DNA of 64,000 nt from Acidithiobacillus sulfurivorans (lineage in GTDB: Bacteria; Pseudomonadota; Gammaproteobacteria; Acidithiobacillales; Acidithiobacillaceae), in assembly GCF_018853815.1 (NCBI RefSeq), contig NZ_JAAOMP010000126.1, positions 1 to 64,000 on the forward strand, given 5' to 3'. This document shows positions 45,967 to 55,125 of the stretch, piece by piece (position 1 is the stretch's first letter; every line of letters begins with the position of its first letter). The notes beneath the pieces were generated by a model. That model did no database searches and was not told the DNA's origin. It worked only from the letters and a program-made list of their open reading frames with translations. The position numbers and the translations under genes are program-made.

Positions 45967-47712
45967 ATGACGTCCCCGACCACCACCCATGAGCGCCTGA
46001 GCCCAAAAACTGAATCCGAAACCTTGACCGGTGCCGAGATTGTGGTGCGCGCCCTGCGTGATGAAGGTGTGGAATTCGTTTTTGGTTATCCCGGCGGTGC
46101 CGTTCTCTACATTTACGATGCCCTGGATAAGCAGGAAGCCGTGCAGCATGTACTGGTACGCCATGAGCAGGCGGCTGTGCACGCTGCGGATGCCTATTCC
46201 CGGGTGACCGGCAAGGTGGGTGTGGCGCTGGTGACCAGTGGTCCGGGTGCCACCAACGCCGTTACCGGCATCGCCACAGCCTATATGGACTCCGTCCCTC
46301 TGGTGGTGATCAGTGGACAGGTTCCCGTTGCGCTGATTGGTAATGATGCCTTTCAGGAAGTGGATACGGTGGGTATTACCCGGCCTTGCACCAAGCACAA
46401 TTTCCTCGTCAAGGACGTCAAGGATCTGGCCAGCACCTTAAAGGCTGCTTTTTATCTGGCGGCAACCGGCAGACCCGGCCCGGTGCTGGTGGACATTCCC
46501 AAGGATGTGACCGCCCATCAGTGTGTCTACCACTACCCCGACAAGATTTCCTTGCGTTCCTACAAGCCGACGGTCAAGGGACATCCGGGGCAGGTGCGCA
46601 AGGCCATGCAGATGATTGCCAGTGCCCAGCGTCCGATGTTTTATACCGGTGGTGGCGTGGTGTTGGGTAATGCTTCTGAAGAGCTCCGCAAGCTGGTCCG
46701 GAGCCTGAATGTGCCCATTACTCATACCCTGATGGGCCTGGGCGCGTATCCCGCCTCTGACCCTCAGTTTGTGGGTATGCTGGGCATGCATGGTACTTAT
46801 GAAGCCAACATGGCGGTGCAGCATTGTGATGTGCTGGTGGCGCTGGGAGCACGCTTTGATGACCGGGTTACCGGTAATCTCGCCAAGTTCGCGCCGCATG
46901 CCAAAATTGTTCATGTGGATGTGGATCCTTCCTCCATTTCCAAAAATGTCCGGGTGGATGTGCCAATTGTTGGCGATCTCCAGCAGGTCCTGACAGAAAT
47001 GAATCAGGTGCTCGGTGAGTTGGATGCGCTGAACGACCCCCATGCCATGCAGGCCTGGTGGGCGCAGATTGCAGAATGGCGCAAGCGCGATTGTCTCCAT
47101 TACCAGCAGGATGATCAGATCATCAAGCCGCAGTTTGTGGTACAAAAACTGTTTGAACTGACTGCCGGAGATGCCATTGTTACTTCTGATGTGGGACAAC
47201 ATCAGATGTGGGCTGCCCAGTTTTATGGTTTTGATAAACCCCGTCGCTGGGTGAATAGTGGTGGTTTGGGGACGATGGGTTTTGGCTTGCCTGCAGCCAT
47301 GGGCGCGCAGGTGGCTGAACCGGATGCTACGGTGGTCTGCATTACGGGTGATGGCAGTATCCAGATGAATATTCAGGAATTATCCACCTGTCAGCAATAC
47401 AAGTTGCCCCTCAAGGTGGCCTGCCTGAATAATCATTACCTCGGAATGGTCCGTCAGTGGCAGGAGTTCTTTTATGAAGATCGTTATGCCATGAGCTATG
47501 TGGATGCCTTGCCGGATTTCGTGAAACTGGCTGAAGCCTATGGGCATATTGGTTTGCGTGCGGATACTCCCGCTGACGTCGAGCCAGTCATCCGCGAAGC
47601 CTTACGCCTCAAGGATCGTATGGTATTCATGGATTTCCGCGTGGATGCCAAGGAGAATGTTTATCCCATGGTGCCTGTCGGTTCAGGACTGTCTGAAATG
47701 ATCCTGGTGTAA
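45967..47712 (+). CDS. ilvB: Acetolactate synthase large subunit (biosynthetic)
   Basis: 581-aa ThDP enzyme of branched-chain amino acid synthesis. Catalytic Glu in VRHEQAAVHAADAYSR; FAD-region KDVTAHQ and GMLGMHGTYEANMA; ThDP-metal motif GDGSIQMNIQELST through NNHYLGMVRQWQ. Start with GAGGAG upstream. Two bases separate it from the regulatory subunit gene. The symbol ilvI would be equally valid. Confidence 0.96.
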   Translation: MTSPTTTHERLSPKTESETLTGAEIVVRALRDEGVEFVFGYPGGAVLYIYDALDKQEAVQHVLVRHEQAAVHAADAYSRVTGKVGVALVTSGPGATNAVTGIATAYMDSVPLVVISGQVPVALIGNDAFQEVDTVGITRPCTKHNFLVKDVKDLASTLKAAFYLAATGRPGPVLVDIPKDVTAHQCVYHYPDKISLRSYKPTVKGHPGQVRKAMQMIASAQRPMFYTGGGVVLGNASEELRKLVRSLNVPITHTLMGLGAYPASDPQFVGMLGMHGTYEANMAVQHCDVLVALGARFDDRVTGNLAKFAPHAKIVHVDVDPSSISKNVRVDVPIVGDLQQVLTEMNQVLGELDALNDPHAMQAWWAQIAEWRKRDCLHYQQDDQIIKPQFVVQKLFELTAGDAIVTSDVGQHQMWAAQFYGFDKPRRWVNSGGLGTMGFGLPAAMGAQVAEPDATVVCITGDGSIQMNIQELSTCQQYKLPLKVACLNNHYLGMVRQWQEFFYEDRYAMSYVDALPDFVKLAEAYGHIGLRADTPADVEPVIREALRLKDRMVFMDFRVDAKENVYPMVPVGSGLSEMILV

Positions 47713-47714
47713 GC

Positions 47715-48200
47715 ATGCGCCATATCATTTCTATTTTATTGGAAAACGAAGCGGGTGCCTTGTCGCGGGTGGCGGGTTTATTTTCGGCGCGGGGTTATAA
47801 CATTGAAGCCATGACGGTAGCACCAACCCATGATGCCAGCATCTCGCGCATGACTGTAGCCACCAGTGGTTCCGAAGAAATCATGGAGCAGGTACTCAAA
47901 CAGTTGAACAAGCTGATTGAAGTGATTCGTGTGCATGACCTCAGCGAGGGACCGCACATTGAGCGTGAGCTGATGCTGATCAAGGTTCACGCGGTCGGCC
48001 CTGATCGCGAAGAGGTGAAGCGGCTTTCGGATATTTTCCGGGGGCGGATCATTGACGTCACTGATCGCTCTTACACCATTGAGCTCACGGGTCCGGGTGA
48101 CAAGCTGGATGCCTTTATTCACGCTCTGGACCCGGGTATGGTCATTGAGGTGGTGCGCAGCGGCGCCAGCGCCATCAGCCGTGGGGCCAAGGCCATCTGA
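47715..48200 (+). CDS. ilvH: Acetolactate synthase small regulatory subunit
   Basis: 161 aa with an N-terminal ACT domain (ISILLENEAGALSRVAGLF then GYNIEAMTVAPT) that binds valine and a C-terminal ALS small-subunit domain (LIKVHAVGPDREEV, ELTGPGDKLDAFI). Immediately follows the large subunit and precedes ilvC. Confidence 0.96.
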   Translation: MRHIISILLENEAGALSRVAGLFSARGYNIEAMTVAPTHDASISRMTVATSGSEEIMEQVLKQLNKLIEVIRVHDLSEGPHIERELMLIKVHAVGPDREEVKRLSDIFRGRIIDVTDRSYTIELTGPGDKLDAFIHALDPGMVIEVVRSGASAISRGAKAI

Positions 48201-48209
48201 TTTTCCTGA

Positions 48210-49262
<1,053 letters not shown>

Positions 49263-49278
49263 ATTTGTTTGCGTTTTT

Positions 49279-49334
49279 GAAAAAGGGTGAATTCCTCTTG
49301 GGCAAGTCCTTTGCCTTGGGTGTTCGCCCTTTTC
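49279..49334 (+). terminator. Hairpin terminator after ilvC
   Basis: Inverted repeat AAAAGGGTGAA (49281-49291) against TTCGCCCTTTT (49323-49333), one mismatch tolerated as G-U, with an inner GGCAA/TTGCC stem and a trailing T run in the right arm. It sits 17 bases after the ilvC stop. Confidence 0.65.
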
Positions 49335-49364
49335 TCATGGCTCCGGTCCTGATACGCTCCGCCC

Positions 49365-50036
49365 ATGAAAACTGACTATCCATATCCTGTTCTGGCGCGT
49401 GAAGGCTGGCCTTTTCTGCTCGCCTTTCTGATCATCGCCGTTGTCTTGCAAATTTTTTTGACGGGTTGGTGGTTGCTCCTCTCGGCGATTTTTTATCTGT
49501 TGTTTTTGTTCAGTCTGCAGTTTTTTCGGGATCCCCGTCGGCCATTACCGGATTTGTCCCCCCGGTCTGTCCTTTGTCCAGCGGATGGTCGGGTGATTGC
49601 CATTGAGCAGGTCGATGATCCTTATCTTTCGCGGCCAGCGCTCAAAATCAGTATTTTTATGAATGTGTTTGATGTGCACGTCAATCGCATGCCGGTCACT
49701 GGACACATACAAAATATCTGGTATTTCCCGGGCAGGTTTTTTAATGCCGCCCTGGACAAGGCCTCACTGGAAAATGAACGCAATGCAATTTGGGTGAAAA
49801 CTCCCGGGGGGCATGATGTCACCGTGGTGCAGGTGGCGGGCCTGGTGGCTCGACGCATTGTCTGTTATGTCCGTAACGATAATGACGTGGCCACCGGTCA
49901 GCGTTTCGGTTTTATTCGTTTTGGATCGCGGGTAGATACCTATTTACCACTGGATACGGAAGTTCAGGTGCGGATTGGTGAAAGGGTGCGTTCCGGCGCG
50001 CAGTGCCTCGCTACTTTACCTGGATCCATATCATGA
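49365..50036 (+). CDS. psd: Phosphatidylserine decarboxylase proenzyme (short form)
   Basis: 223-aa enzyme making phosphatidylethanolamine. N-terminal membrane segments (LLAFLIIAVVLQIFL, LLLSAIFYLLFLF); VLCPADGRVI and MNVFDVHVNRMP are family blocks; autocleavage to the pyruvoyl form would occur at Gly-Ser in RFGSRVDTYLP near Ser188. The short form without the long N-terminal extension is common outside enterics. Overlaps pssA by ATGA. Confidence 0.93.
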   Translation: MKTDYPYPVLAREGWPFLLAFLIIAVVLQIFLTGWWLLLSAIFYLLFLFSLQFFRDPRRPLPDLSPRSVLCPADGRVIAIEQVDDPYLSRPALKISIFMNVFDVHVNRMPVTGHIQNIWYFPGRFFNAALDKASLENERNAIWVKTPGGHDVTVVQVAGLVARRIVCYVRNDNDVATGQRFGFIRFGSRVDTYLPLDTEVQVRIGERVRSGAQCLATLPGSIS

Positions 50037-50785
50037 ATCCCCGGTATCCCCGGCGGGGCGTTTATGTACTCCCCAATTTGTTTACGACAGCCAGTCTTTT
50101 TGCCGGTTTTTATTCCATTGTTGCGTCTATTCATGGTCATTATCGTACAGCCGCAATAGTCATATTCATTGCCATGATTCTTGACGGTCTTGACGGCAGG
50201 GTTGCCCGAATGACGCATACGGAAAGTGCTTTTGGTGCAGAATATGATTCACTGGCCGATGTCATCGCCTTTGGATTGGCTCCAGCCATTCTGGTGCTGC
50301 TTTGGGGGCTTCAGGATTTCGGCAAGTTCGGCTGGTTGGGTGCTTTTGTTTACACGGCTTGTGGTGCCTTGCGTCTGGCGCGTTTCAATACCCAGGTACA
50401 CAGTGCTTCAAAACGCTACTTTCAGGGCTTGCCAATCCCCACTGCTGCAGCCGTTCTGGCCAGTCTGGTCTGGGTGGCTGTTGGCGAGGGGTATCCCTGG
50501 CTGACCCAAATCAGTGAATATGTCGCCTTGGGATTGGTCTATGTTCTGGGGCTGCTGATGGTCAGTAATGTCCGTTTTCGCAGTTTCAAGGACTTTGATC
50601 TGCACGGGCGGGTTCCTTTTGCTTTGGCTATTATTGTCGTTTTGGTGGTCGCCCTGATCGCCGTGCATCCTCCTTTGGTGCTCTTCTTTGCCGGGATTAT
50701 ATACGTGGCAGTGGGTTTGGTGCTGACCCTTTGGCAAATCCGCAGCCGCCGCATGAAAAGACGCAGTGGAAGTCATTCGTCTTGA
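50033..50785 (+). CDS. pssA: CDP-diacylglycerol-serine O-phosphatidyltransferase
   Basis: 250-aa membrane enzyme making phosphatidylserine, the substrate of Psd. The CDP-alcohol phosphotransferase motif DGx2ARx8Gx3Dx3D is exact in DGRVARMTHTESAF followed by GAEYDSLAD. YVLPNLFTTASLFAGFYSI is the family N-terminus. Start 50033 overlaps the psd stop; the earlier in-frame ATG lies inside psd. About seven membrane segments. Confidence 0.94.
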   Translation: MNPRYPRRGVYVLPNLFTTASLFAGFYSIVASIHGHYRTAAIVIFIAMILDGLDGRVARMTHTESAFGAEYDSLADVIAFGLAPAILVLLWGLQDFGKFGWLGAFVYTACGALRLARFNTQVHSASKRYFQGLPIPTAAAVLASLVWVAVGEGYPWLTQISEYVALGLVYVLGLLMVSNVRFRSFKDFDLHGRVPFALAIIVVLVVALIAVHPPLVLFFAGIIYVAVGLVLTLWQIRSRRMKRRSGSHSS

Positions 50786-50819
50786 GTTGATTTTTTAATC
50801 GCCACAGGGAAGTGTTTAG

Positions 50820-52016
50820 ATGGGAGCGAAAACAGTTCTTTGGTGTCGGGAAAAATTCCCTTTCATGGCATTATGGTTGGTATTTCTAACCATTCCTTTG
50901 GCTATTTCTCTCACAAAATATGCGGCCATAATTTTTTTTATTACGTTTTTATGGTCTGGATATTGGCGAAAACTACGGCCAAATATTTTTGTTTTGACGA
51001 TTTCTATTATTTCCATTATCAATATATATGATTTATTTCATTATCATTTGGCTGTAAATGATTACGAGCCAGTAAGACATATTTGGTATTTATGGTTTTT
51101 GCCCCTGGTGGCGGTAATGCCCTGGCAAAAAAAAGACTATGTTTACCTGTTGCGATCTTTTATTGTGGCGCTGACCGTCAATGGATTGATAGGTATATTG
51201 CAAGTACTGGGTTGGCACTTCCGGGATCTTCTTGGGCAGGGGCCAATTGGTCTGGCGCAGACCCATATCACTTTCAGCATGATGCTGGCCTCAGGGTTGT
51301 TGCTATTGATGTTTGTCATCAGGGAAAAAACTTTGTTCTGGAGCCCGCGTATTGCTCTTGGCATATTTATATTATTGCTCTGGCAGTTGATGTTTACGAT
51401 TGGCAGAACGGGGCAGGCGGTATATTTTATATTGGCTTTGCTGGTGTTATTGTGGATGTTTCCGCGCTATCGGGTTGCCGGAACAATAGCCGGTTTTGTG
51501 CTGGCGGGCATTGCCTTGCTTTCGCCGGTTTTGCGTAGCCGCTGGATTCAGGCGGTGTACGATGTTTATCTGTTTTTTAATGGCTGGGTGATTACCAGTG
51601 TAGGTTTACGTCTGGTCTATGCGCACTCAGCTTTACAAATGTTTGCTGAACATCCTTTTTTGGGAGTGGGGGCAGGGCAGTTCAGAACGTCCTATTATGA
51701 TTTGGCAAGAAGAGGTCTGGAGCCTAAATTGCCGCCTGTTGTGGATAGCATGATCGGACCCAATAATTCATTTTTGGCTTATTTGTCAGAGTTGGGCTTG
51801 TTTGGATTTATTCCGCTGGTTATTTTGATAGGCTATTTGGGAGTCCGGGCATGGCGTCATAGTGATCCACTGCTGCGCTATGTGCAGGTAGTTACCTGGT
51901 TATGGTTTGTGCTGGGTAGCTTTGCGGATACATTTATCTGGCTGGAGGGTCAGGCAATTCCTTTTGCCATTTTAATGGCTGTGCAATATGGGCAAGAAAT
52001 GTCAAACAGCGCCTGA
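50820..52016 (+). CDS. O-antigen ligase (WaaL/RfaL)-family membrane protein
   Basis: 398 aa with about 10-12 membrane segments and a periplasmic loop near 270-330 (HPFLGVGAGQFRTSYYDLA, GPNNSFLAYLSELGLFG), the Wzy_C/O-antigen ligase pattern. ATG 50820 follows AGGGA. Far from the polysaccharide locus, next to phospholipid genes; a lipid A-core:polysaccharide ligase role is likely, polymerase the alternative. Last clear core-type gene before the accessory region. Confidence 0.78.
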   Translation: MGAKTVLWCREKFPFMALWLVFLTIPLAISLTKYAAIIFFITFLWSGYWRKLRPNIFVLTISIISIINIYDLFHYHLAVNDYEPVRHIWYLWFLPLVAVMPWQKKDYVYLLRSFIVALTVNGLIGILQVLGWHFRDLLGQGPIGLAQTHITFSMMLASGLLLLMFVIREKTLFWSPRIALGIFILLLWQLMFTIGRTGQAVYFILALLVLLWMFPRYRVAGTIAGFVLAGIALLSPVLRSRWIQAVYDVYLFFNGWVITSVGLRLVYAHSALQMFAEHPFLGVGAGQFRTSYYDLARRGLEPKLPPVVDSMIGPNNSFLAYLSELGLFGFIPLVILIGYLGVRAWRHSDPLLRYVQVVTWLWFVLGSFADTFIWLEGQAIPFAILMAVQYGQEMSNSA

Positions 52017-52134
52017 GATTTATCAGTTTTTAGCAGAAAACCGCATCAATATGGTTTACCCATGGCCCCCGCCACGTGGACGACTCCCGCTATGCGCTCA
52101 TTCTTAGTGCTTCGTGCAGCCGGTGCTCAGCCTT

Positions 52135-52383
52135 TCAAACGGCCAAGCGGTGAACGGCAACAGCGACATCATGAGGAAGCGCTATGGGGTGAAAGAGAGA
52201 CACAGGGAACAGATAATCTTCGCCCGATTCATCAATGACACGAATCATGCCCAACTTTTGCGCGTCCGAGTCAGGTAATCCCTCATAAACCTTGCGAGGT
52301 TCGAGGGAAGCCTCATAGTCGGCATTGGACACGCAGAGCCAGAATGCCGGATCATTCGTCATGGTGAGTACGGTCAGAGACAT
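52135..52383 (-). CDS. Small protein of unknown function
   Basis: 82-aa protein (MSLTVLTMTNDPAFWLCVSN) with DYEASLEPRKVYEGLPD and ESGEDYLFPVSLFHPIALP. Amino-acid composition is normal for a real protein, beta-rich, no membrane segment. Located beside a toxin-antitoxin pair in an accessory stretch; a short regulatory or antitoxin-like role is possible but nothing in the sequence shows it. Ribosome site is weak. Confidence 0.6.
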   Translation of the reverse strand: MSLTVLTMTNDPAFWLCVSNADYEASLEPRKVYEGLPDSDAQKLGMIRVIDESGEDYLFPVSLFHPIALPHDVAVAVHRLAV

Positions 52384-52594
52384 TGATCGTTCAAAGATAG
52401 CCCCGCGAGGGCTTGTCTGTCAAAAACCGGGAGTGCGGGTAGCGCGCCGCAGGTTCCCAGGCAAAAACTGAGTGTGTTGAGCGAATGAGTAAAGACGTGT
52501 CAGCTGTTGCTGTTCTGAAAAGTCACACTGGAACTGAAAATCGTAACGGGTGAAAAGCTGGTTATCTCCGTGCTTAATGGTGGTATCGCCTATG

Positions 52595-52622
52595 TTGTGT
52601 ATTATTGCGCAAATAGTATAAT
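52595..52622 (+). promoter_or_regulatory. Predicted hicAB promoter with operator-like palindrome
   Basis: TTGTGT (52595-52600), 16-base spacer, perfect TATAAT (52617-52622). The spacer contains the palindrome TTGCGCAA, a plausible HicB binding site. The -10 ends only six bases before the hicA ATG, so the transcript would be leaderless or nearly so. Confidence 0.5.
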
Positions 52623-52628
52623 CCACCG

Positions 52629-52820
52629 ATGAAAAGCGCAGAGATCATCAAGCGGTTAAAGGCCGAAGGCTGGCAAGAGGTGCATGTGGTGGGTTCGCAT
52701 CATCAGTTTCGCCACCCGTCCAAGCCGGGCAAGGTAACGGTTCCGCATCCGCGCAAGGATGTTCCCTTGCCTACGCTGCGCAGTATCTTCAAACAGGCCG
52801 CTTGGCCGTGGAGGGATTAA
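52629..52820 (+). CDS. hicA: HicA-type mRNA interferase toxin
   Basis: 63-aa double-stranded-RNA-binding-fold toxin (YcfA family). KSAEIIKRLKAEGWQEV then the catalytic-His block VGSHHQFRHP and VTVPHPRKDVPLPTLRSIFK are canonical. Followed after one base by the antitoxin gene. No ribosome-binding site precedes the ATG, in line with the leaderless promoter geometry. Confidence 0.92.
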   Translation: MKSAEIIKRLKAEGWQEVHVVGSHHQFRHPSKPGKVTVPHPRKDVPLPTLRSIFKQAAWPWRD

Positions 52821-52821
52821 A

Positions 52822-53226
52822 ATGCTTTATCCAGTGTACATTCACCCCGGCGACGACACACACGCGCATGGGGTCATTATTCCAGACTTCCCCGGTTGCT
52901 TTTCAGCGGCGGATACATGGGAGGAATTGCCTGCCAACATTCAGGAGGCGGCAGAGTGCCACTACGGCTTGGGTGATGAGGAGGTGCCGCTGCCGTCGCT
53001 CTTGCAGGAGGTGATGCTGCACCCGGACTATCAGGACGGCGGGGTGTGGATGTTGGCGGACATTGATTTGTCGCGCATCAGTACCCGCGCGGTGCGCGTG
53101 AATATCAGCCTGCCTGAAGCGCTGGTGAAAACCATCGATGATGAGGCGCGGGCGCGCAGCATGAGCCGCTCTGGGTTTTTGGCCTACGCCGCGCGCAAGG
53201 CCATGCAGGTTGGGCATGGGGTTTAG
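52822..53226 (+). CDS. hicB: HicB-type antitoxin
   Basis: 134 aa. N-terminal partial RNase H-like HicB domain (YPVYIHPGDDTHAHGVIIPD, FPGCFSAADTWEEL, NIQEAAECH) and a C-terminal ribbon-helix-helix DNA-binding domain (RVNISLPEALVKTIDDEARA, SRSGFLAYAAR). Neutralises HicA and autoregulates. Start 52822 follows GGAGGG. The open frame further upstream overlaps hicA and is not used. Confidence 0.92.
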   Translation: MLYPVYIHPGDDTHAHGVIIPDFPGCFSAADTWEELPANIQEAAECHYGLGDEEVPLPSLLQEVMLHPDYQDGGVWMLADIDLSRISTRAVRVNISLPEALVKTIDDEARARSMSRSGFLAYAARKAMQVGHGV

Positions 53227-53253
53227 CGTTAGTAACGGAACATCACAAGGGGG

Positions 53254-53421
53254 TTGACATGGACTCAGTGGCAACAATTGTGGCTGCGGTTCGCGCCGAA
53301 AAAGCCCGGCAAGGTGCGGGAGCAGACGAAAGCGCGAGTTGCGGCGCATCGCGCGCGTGATCCGGAGCAGTACAGGGCATACATGCGGGAGTACATGAAA
53401 CAGCGGAGGGCAACGCCATGA
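53254..53421 (+). CDS. Small basic phage-type protein (candidate)
   Basis: 55-aa frame starting with TTG 53254 and ending TGA 53419-53421. Content (VREQTKARVAAHRARDPEQY, RAYMREYMKQRRA) resembles short basic proteins common in phages and genomic islands. The start is uncertain because AAGGGG lies directly against the TTG. The stop overlaps the next frame as ATGA. May be a remnant of a longer gene. Confidence 0.4.
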   Translation: MTWTQWQQLWLRFAPKKPGKVREQTKARVAAHRARDPEQYRAYMREYMKQRRATP

Positions 53422-53693
53422 AAACGCTCATCGTTGCAACGATTCGGCTGTCATGGCTGACATTCAAGACCGGCTGGTGGATTCCGCTGGCCGCCCTATA
53501 TGCAGCTCAGTATGCCCATGCTGATACGGTCTACCTTACCCGCCTGCGCCGTTTCGCCATCCTCAAATCCTTCCAGAAACCCCAGCAGTCTATCGCCGAA
53601 ATGATGCGCAACCTCTGCTTCCGGACGCGTCTCGTCTTCGATTATCTGCGCATGACGAAAAACTCAGCACCCTCAGCACATGGGAGTGGCTGA
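53418..53693 (+). CDS. Hypothetical protein (candidate)
   Basis: 91-aa frame coupled by ATGA to the preceding small gene, GGAGG upstream. One hydrophobic stretch near 16-32 (FKTGWWIPLAALYAAQY), then a basic segment. No family recognised; the C-terminus (KNSAPSAHGSG) looks random, so the frame could be a truncated gene at the island edge. Confidence 0.35.
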   Translation: MKTLIVATIRLSWLTFKTGWWIPLAALYAAQYAHADTVYLTRLRRFAILKSFQKPQQSIAEMMRNLCFRTRLVFDYLRMTKNSAPSAHGSG

Positions 53694-53813
53694 GAACAAA
53701 TTTACCGTGCCTCAGTGTCTACCATTCCGCAAAAGGGGACCACAGGGGGACCAACCCACGGGATCCTGGAATAATAATAGGGAATAAATATATTTCTAAC
53801 TTAATGATTTATA

Positions 53814-53862
53814 TGGTGCGCCTGAAGGGACTCGAACCCCTGACCTACGGCTTAGAAGGCCA
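53814..53862 (-). tRNA. tRNA-Arg(UCU) 3'-half fragment, attachment site of the element to the right
   Basis: Read on the minus strand, the sequence gives anticodon loop CTTCTAA with UCU, the 3' anticodon strand GCCGT, a T arm AGGGG-TTCGAGT-CCCTT that pairs fully, the acceptor 3' strand CAGGCGC, A73 and an encoded CCA. The matching 5' half (which would begin GCGCCTG) is not found in the adjacent 100 bases; the similarity stops inside the anticodon stem. This is the classic product of integrase recombination into a tRNA 3' end. The broken side faces right, so the element lies at higher coordinates and the intact tRNA should be at its far end. Confidence 0.75.
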
Positions 53863-54185
53863 AATATAGCCATTTTTTAGCCTTTCCGAATCAATGCCTT
53901 AAAGATAATAATTTATAATATACAATGGGTTGTGAAATCATATGAGCATCACCAATCCCTAATATTCCCTATCATTCCCGTTTCAAGTATGGCGTCAGGG
54001 TGGCGCGGGAATCAATAACTTACAAGTGCCAAAAATCAGTGTGTCCGCCCACCATTCATTAGATCAGCAAGCATATCGAAAACCTCGATTGCATGTTGCA
54101 CCGACACCGCGAAAAATTTCCGCCTATCGTTCATACATATCAAACACCGTGTCAACATTGGCACAGTGTTTCCCATATTATAACC
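53863..54185. other. Element end, no gene seen
   Basis: About 320 bases next to the attachment site, AT-rich near 53900-53930, with short repeats of TCCC/TTCCC (for example AATCCCTAATATTCCCTATC around 53955) that could be integrase arm sites. The only longer frame (54026-54217, plus) has no recognisable features. Confidence 0.4.
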
Positions 54186-54470
54186 GTTATACTGTAACTA
54201 TTCAGTCGAGCAGTTGAGTTCTTCTGCCAACCGATTTATGGCTTGTTCGATACATTGGCGTTGGGTCAATCCGGTGGTCTTTTGTAGCCGCTTGAGATTG
54301 GCGTGTGCCTGAGGCGGAAGCATCGTCTGCACCCTGACCAACAAATGCCCGTCGGGGTCCTTCAGGGCCTTTTCTCGATACTTTGCTTGCCGTTCTGCTG
54401 CTGTCATTGCCATGGTTAATCCTCTTCGGCAGTTACAGTGTAACGATATATTGCAACGTTATCCTGTAAT
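54186..54470. repeat. Three 13-bp operator-like repeats around the RHH gene
   Basis: GTTATACTGTAAC (54186-54198), GTTACAGTGTAAC (54432-54444) and GTTATCCTGTAAT (54458-54470). Each is an imperfect palindrome of GTTA-N5-TAAC form. Two lie just upstream of the RHH gene start, one at its stop codon. Arrangement suggests autoregulation by the encoded ribbon-helix-helix protein. Confidence 0.55.
54198..54413 (-). CDS. Ribbon-helix-helix regulator (candidate)
   Basis: 71-aa protein with basic N-terminus MAMTAAERQAKYREKALKD, a beta strand HLLVRVQTMLPP, helix AHANLKRLQKTTGLT and helix QRQCIEQAINRLAEEL, the RHH pattern. AGAGGA lies six bases before the ATG. Likely dimeric DNA-binding protein of the mobile element, perhaps a copy-number or transcription regulator of the CopG kind. 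Flanking palindromes support a self-repressing gene. Confidence 0.65.
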   Translation of the reverse strand: MAMTAAERQAKYREKALKDPDGHLLVRVQTMLPPQAHANLKRLQKTTGLTQRQCIEQAINRLAEELNCSTE

Positions 54471-54926
54471 GGTCAAATTCCACAGCGTCGCCAAGAGAAC
54501 TGGGTGTACAAGGCGGGGCAGACCTGCAAAATGTATCCTGAAAAACGGGGCTGGATGGCAGAAAAAGCTACATCTTTTGAACCTACCCTTTATCTGGCGT
54601 TCCCTTTAATAACAATATAAAAAATAAAATTAAAACGTATACATAAAACGGCAGGGTAATACCCCCGCACTTTAATGGGTGCCTCTTTGGTTTCGGTGCC
54701 CAATGTTTAAGCGGGTTCCAGACCGTTCGAGGGATCGCTTCTTGAGGATGCACCCCCCGCACTTTTGGGGGGTGGCTTTGATACGGGATAACTGGCAGGT
54801 GTGGGATTAACCCAACTGTGGGGGGCATCTATTTATAAGCGCCCCGCAATTTCTCAGGCTTTTTCCAAGAGCGGATCATCAGTCCGTTAAAAGCCGGCCA
54901 AGCCTTATTCAGAAGATGACAAGGTA
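54471..54926. other. Non-coding stretch with GC-rich hairpins
   Basis: No convincing gene. Contains CACCCCCC (54751-54758) against GGGGGGTG (54767-54774), a perfect 8-bp hairpin with an 8-base loop, and a related CCCCCGCACTTT copy near 54662-54673. The minus frame 54583-54828 has biased Pro/Lys content produced by these repeats and no recognised domain. Confidence 0.45.
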
Positions 54927-55085
54927 GTGTGCCATCGCCCTTTTGGGGTGACGATGGTGGCTAACGGGCCTTTCAAAGCCATGTTGCGCAGCAATGATCT
55001 CGCGTGGTGGATGAACCGACATAAATACACAAGGCCCCGCCCGCCTAAATTCAGCCAGCATTGTCCTATTTGTGGACTCACATAG
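54927..55085 (+). CDS. Possible small zinc-ribbon-like protein
   Basis: Frame of 52 aa from GTG 54927 (or 43 aa from ATG 54954): CHRPFGVTMVANGPFKAMLR, NDLAWWMNRHKYTR, ending QHCPICGLT. The HCPIC motif suggests half of a metal site. AAGG lies too close to the GTG for a normal ribosome site. Real coding status is doubtful; it is the only plus-strand candidate in the gap. Confidence 0.3.
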   Translation: MCHRPFGVTMVANGPFKAMLRSNDLAWWMNRHKYTRPRPPKFSQHCPICGLT

Positions 55086-55125
55086 GACTTATCCGTTAGG
55101 GCCAGCGTGGCGGCGTCCATGGCTT

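Noticed and set aside
46438-47202. 254-codon open frame on the minus strand
   Set aside because: Shadow of ilvB with no domain.
54583-54828. 81-codon minus-strand frame
   Set aside because: Content is generated by repeated C-run hairpins; no start signal or family.
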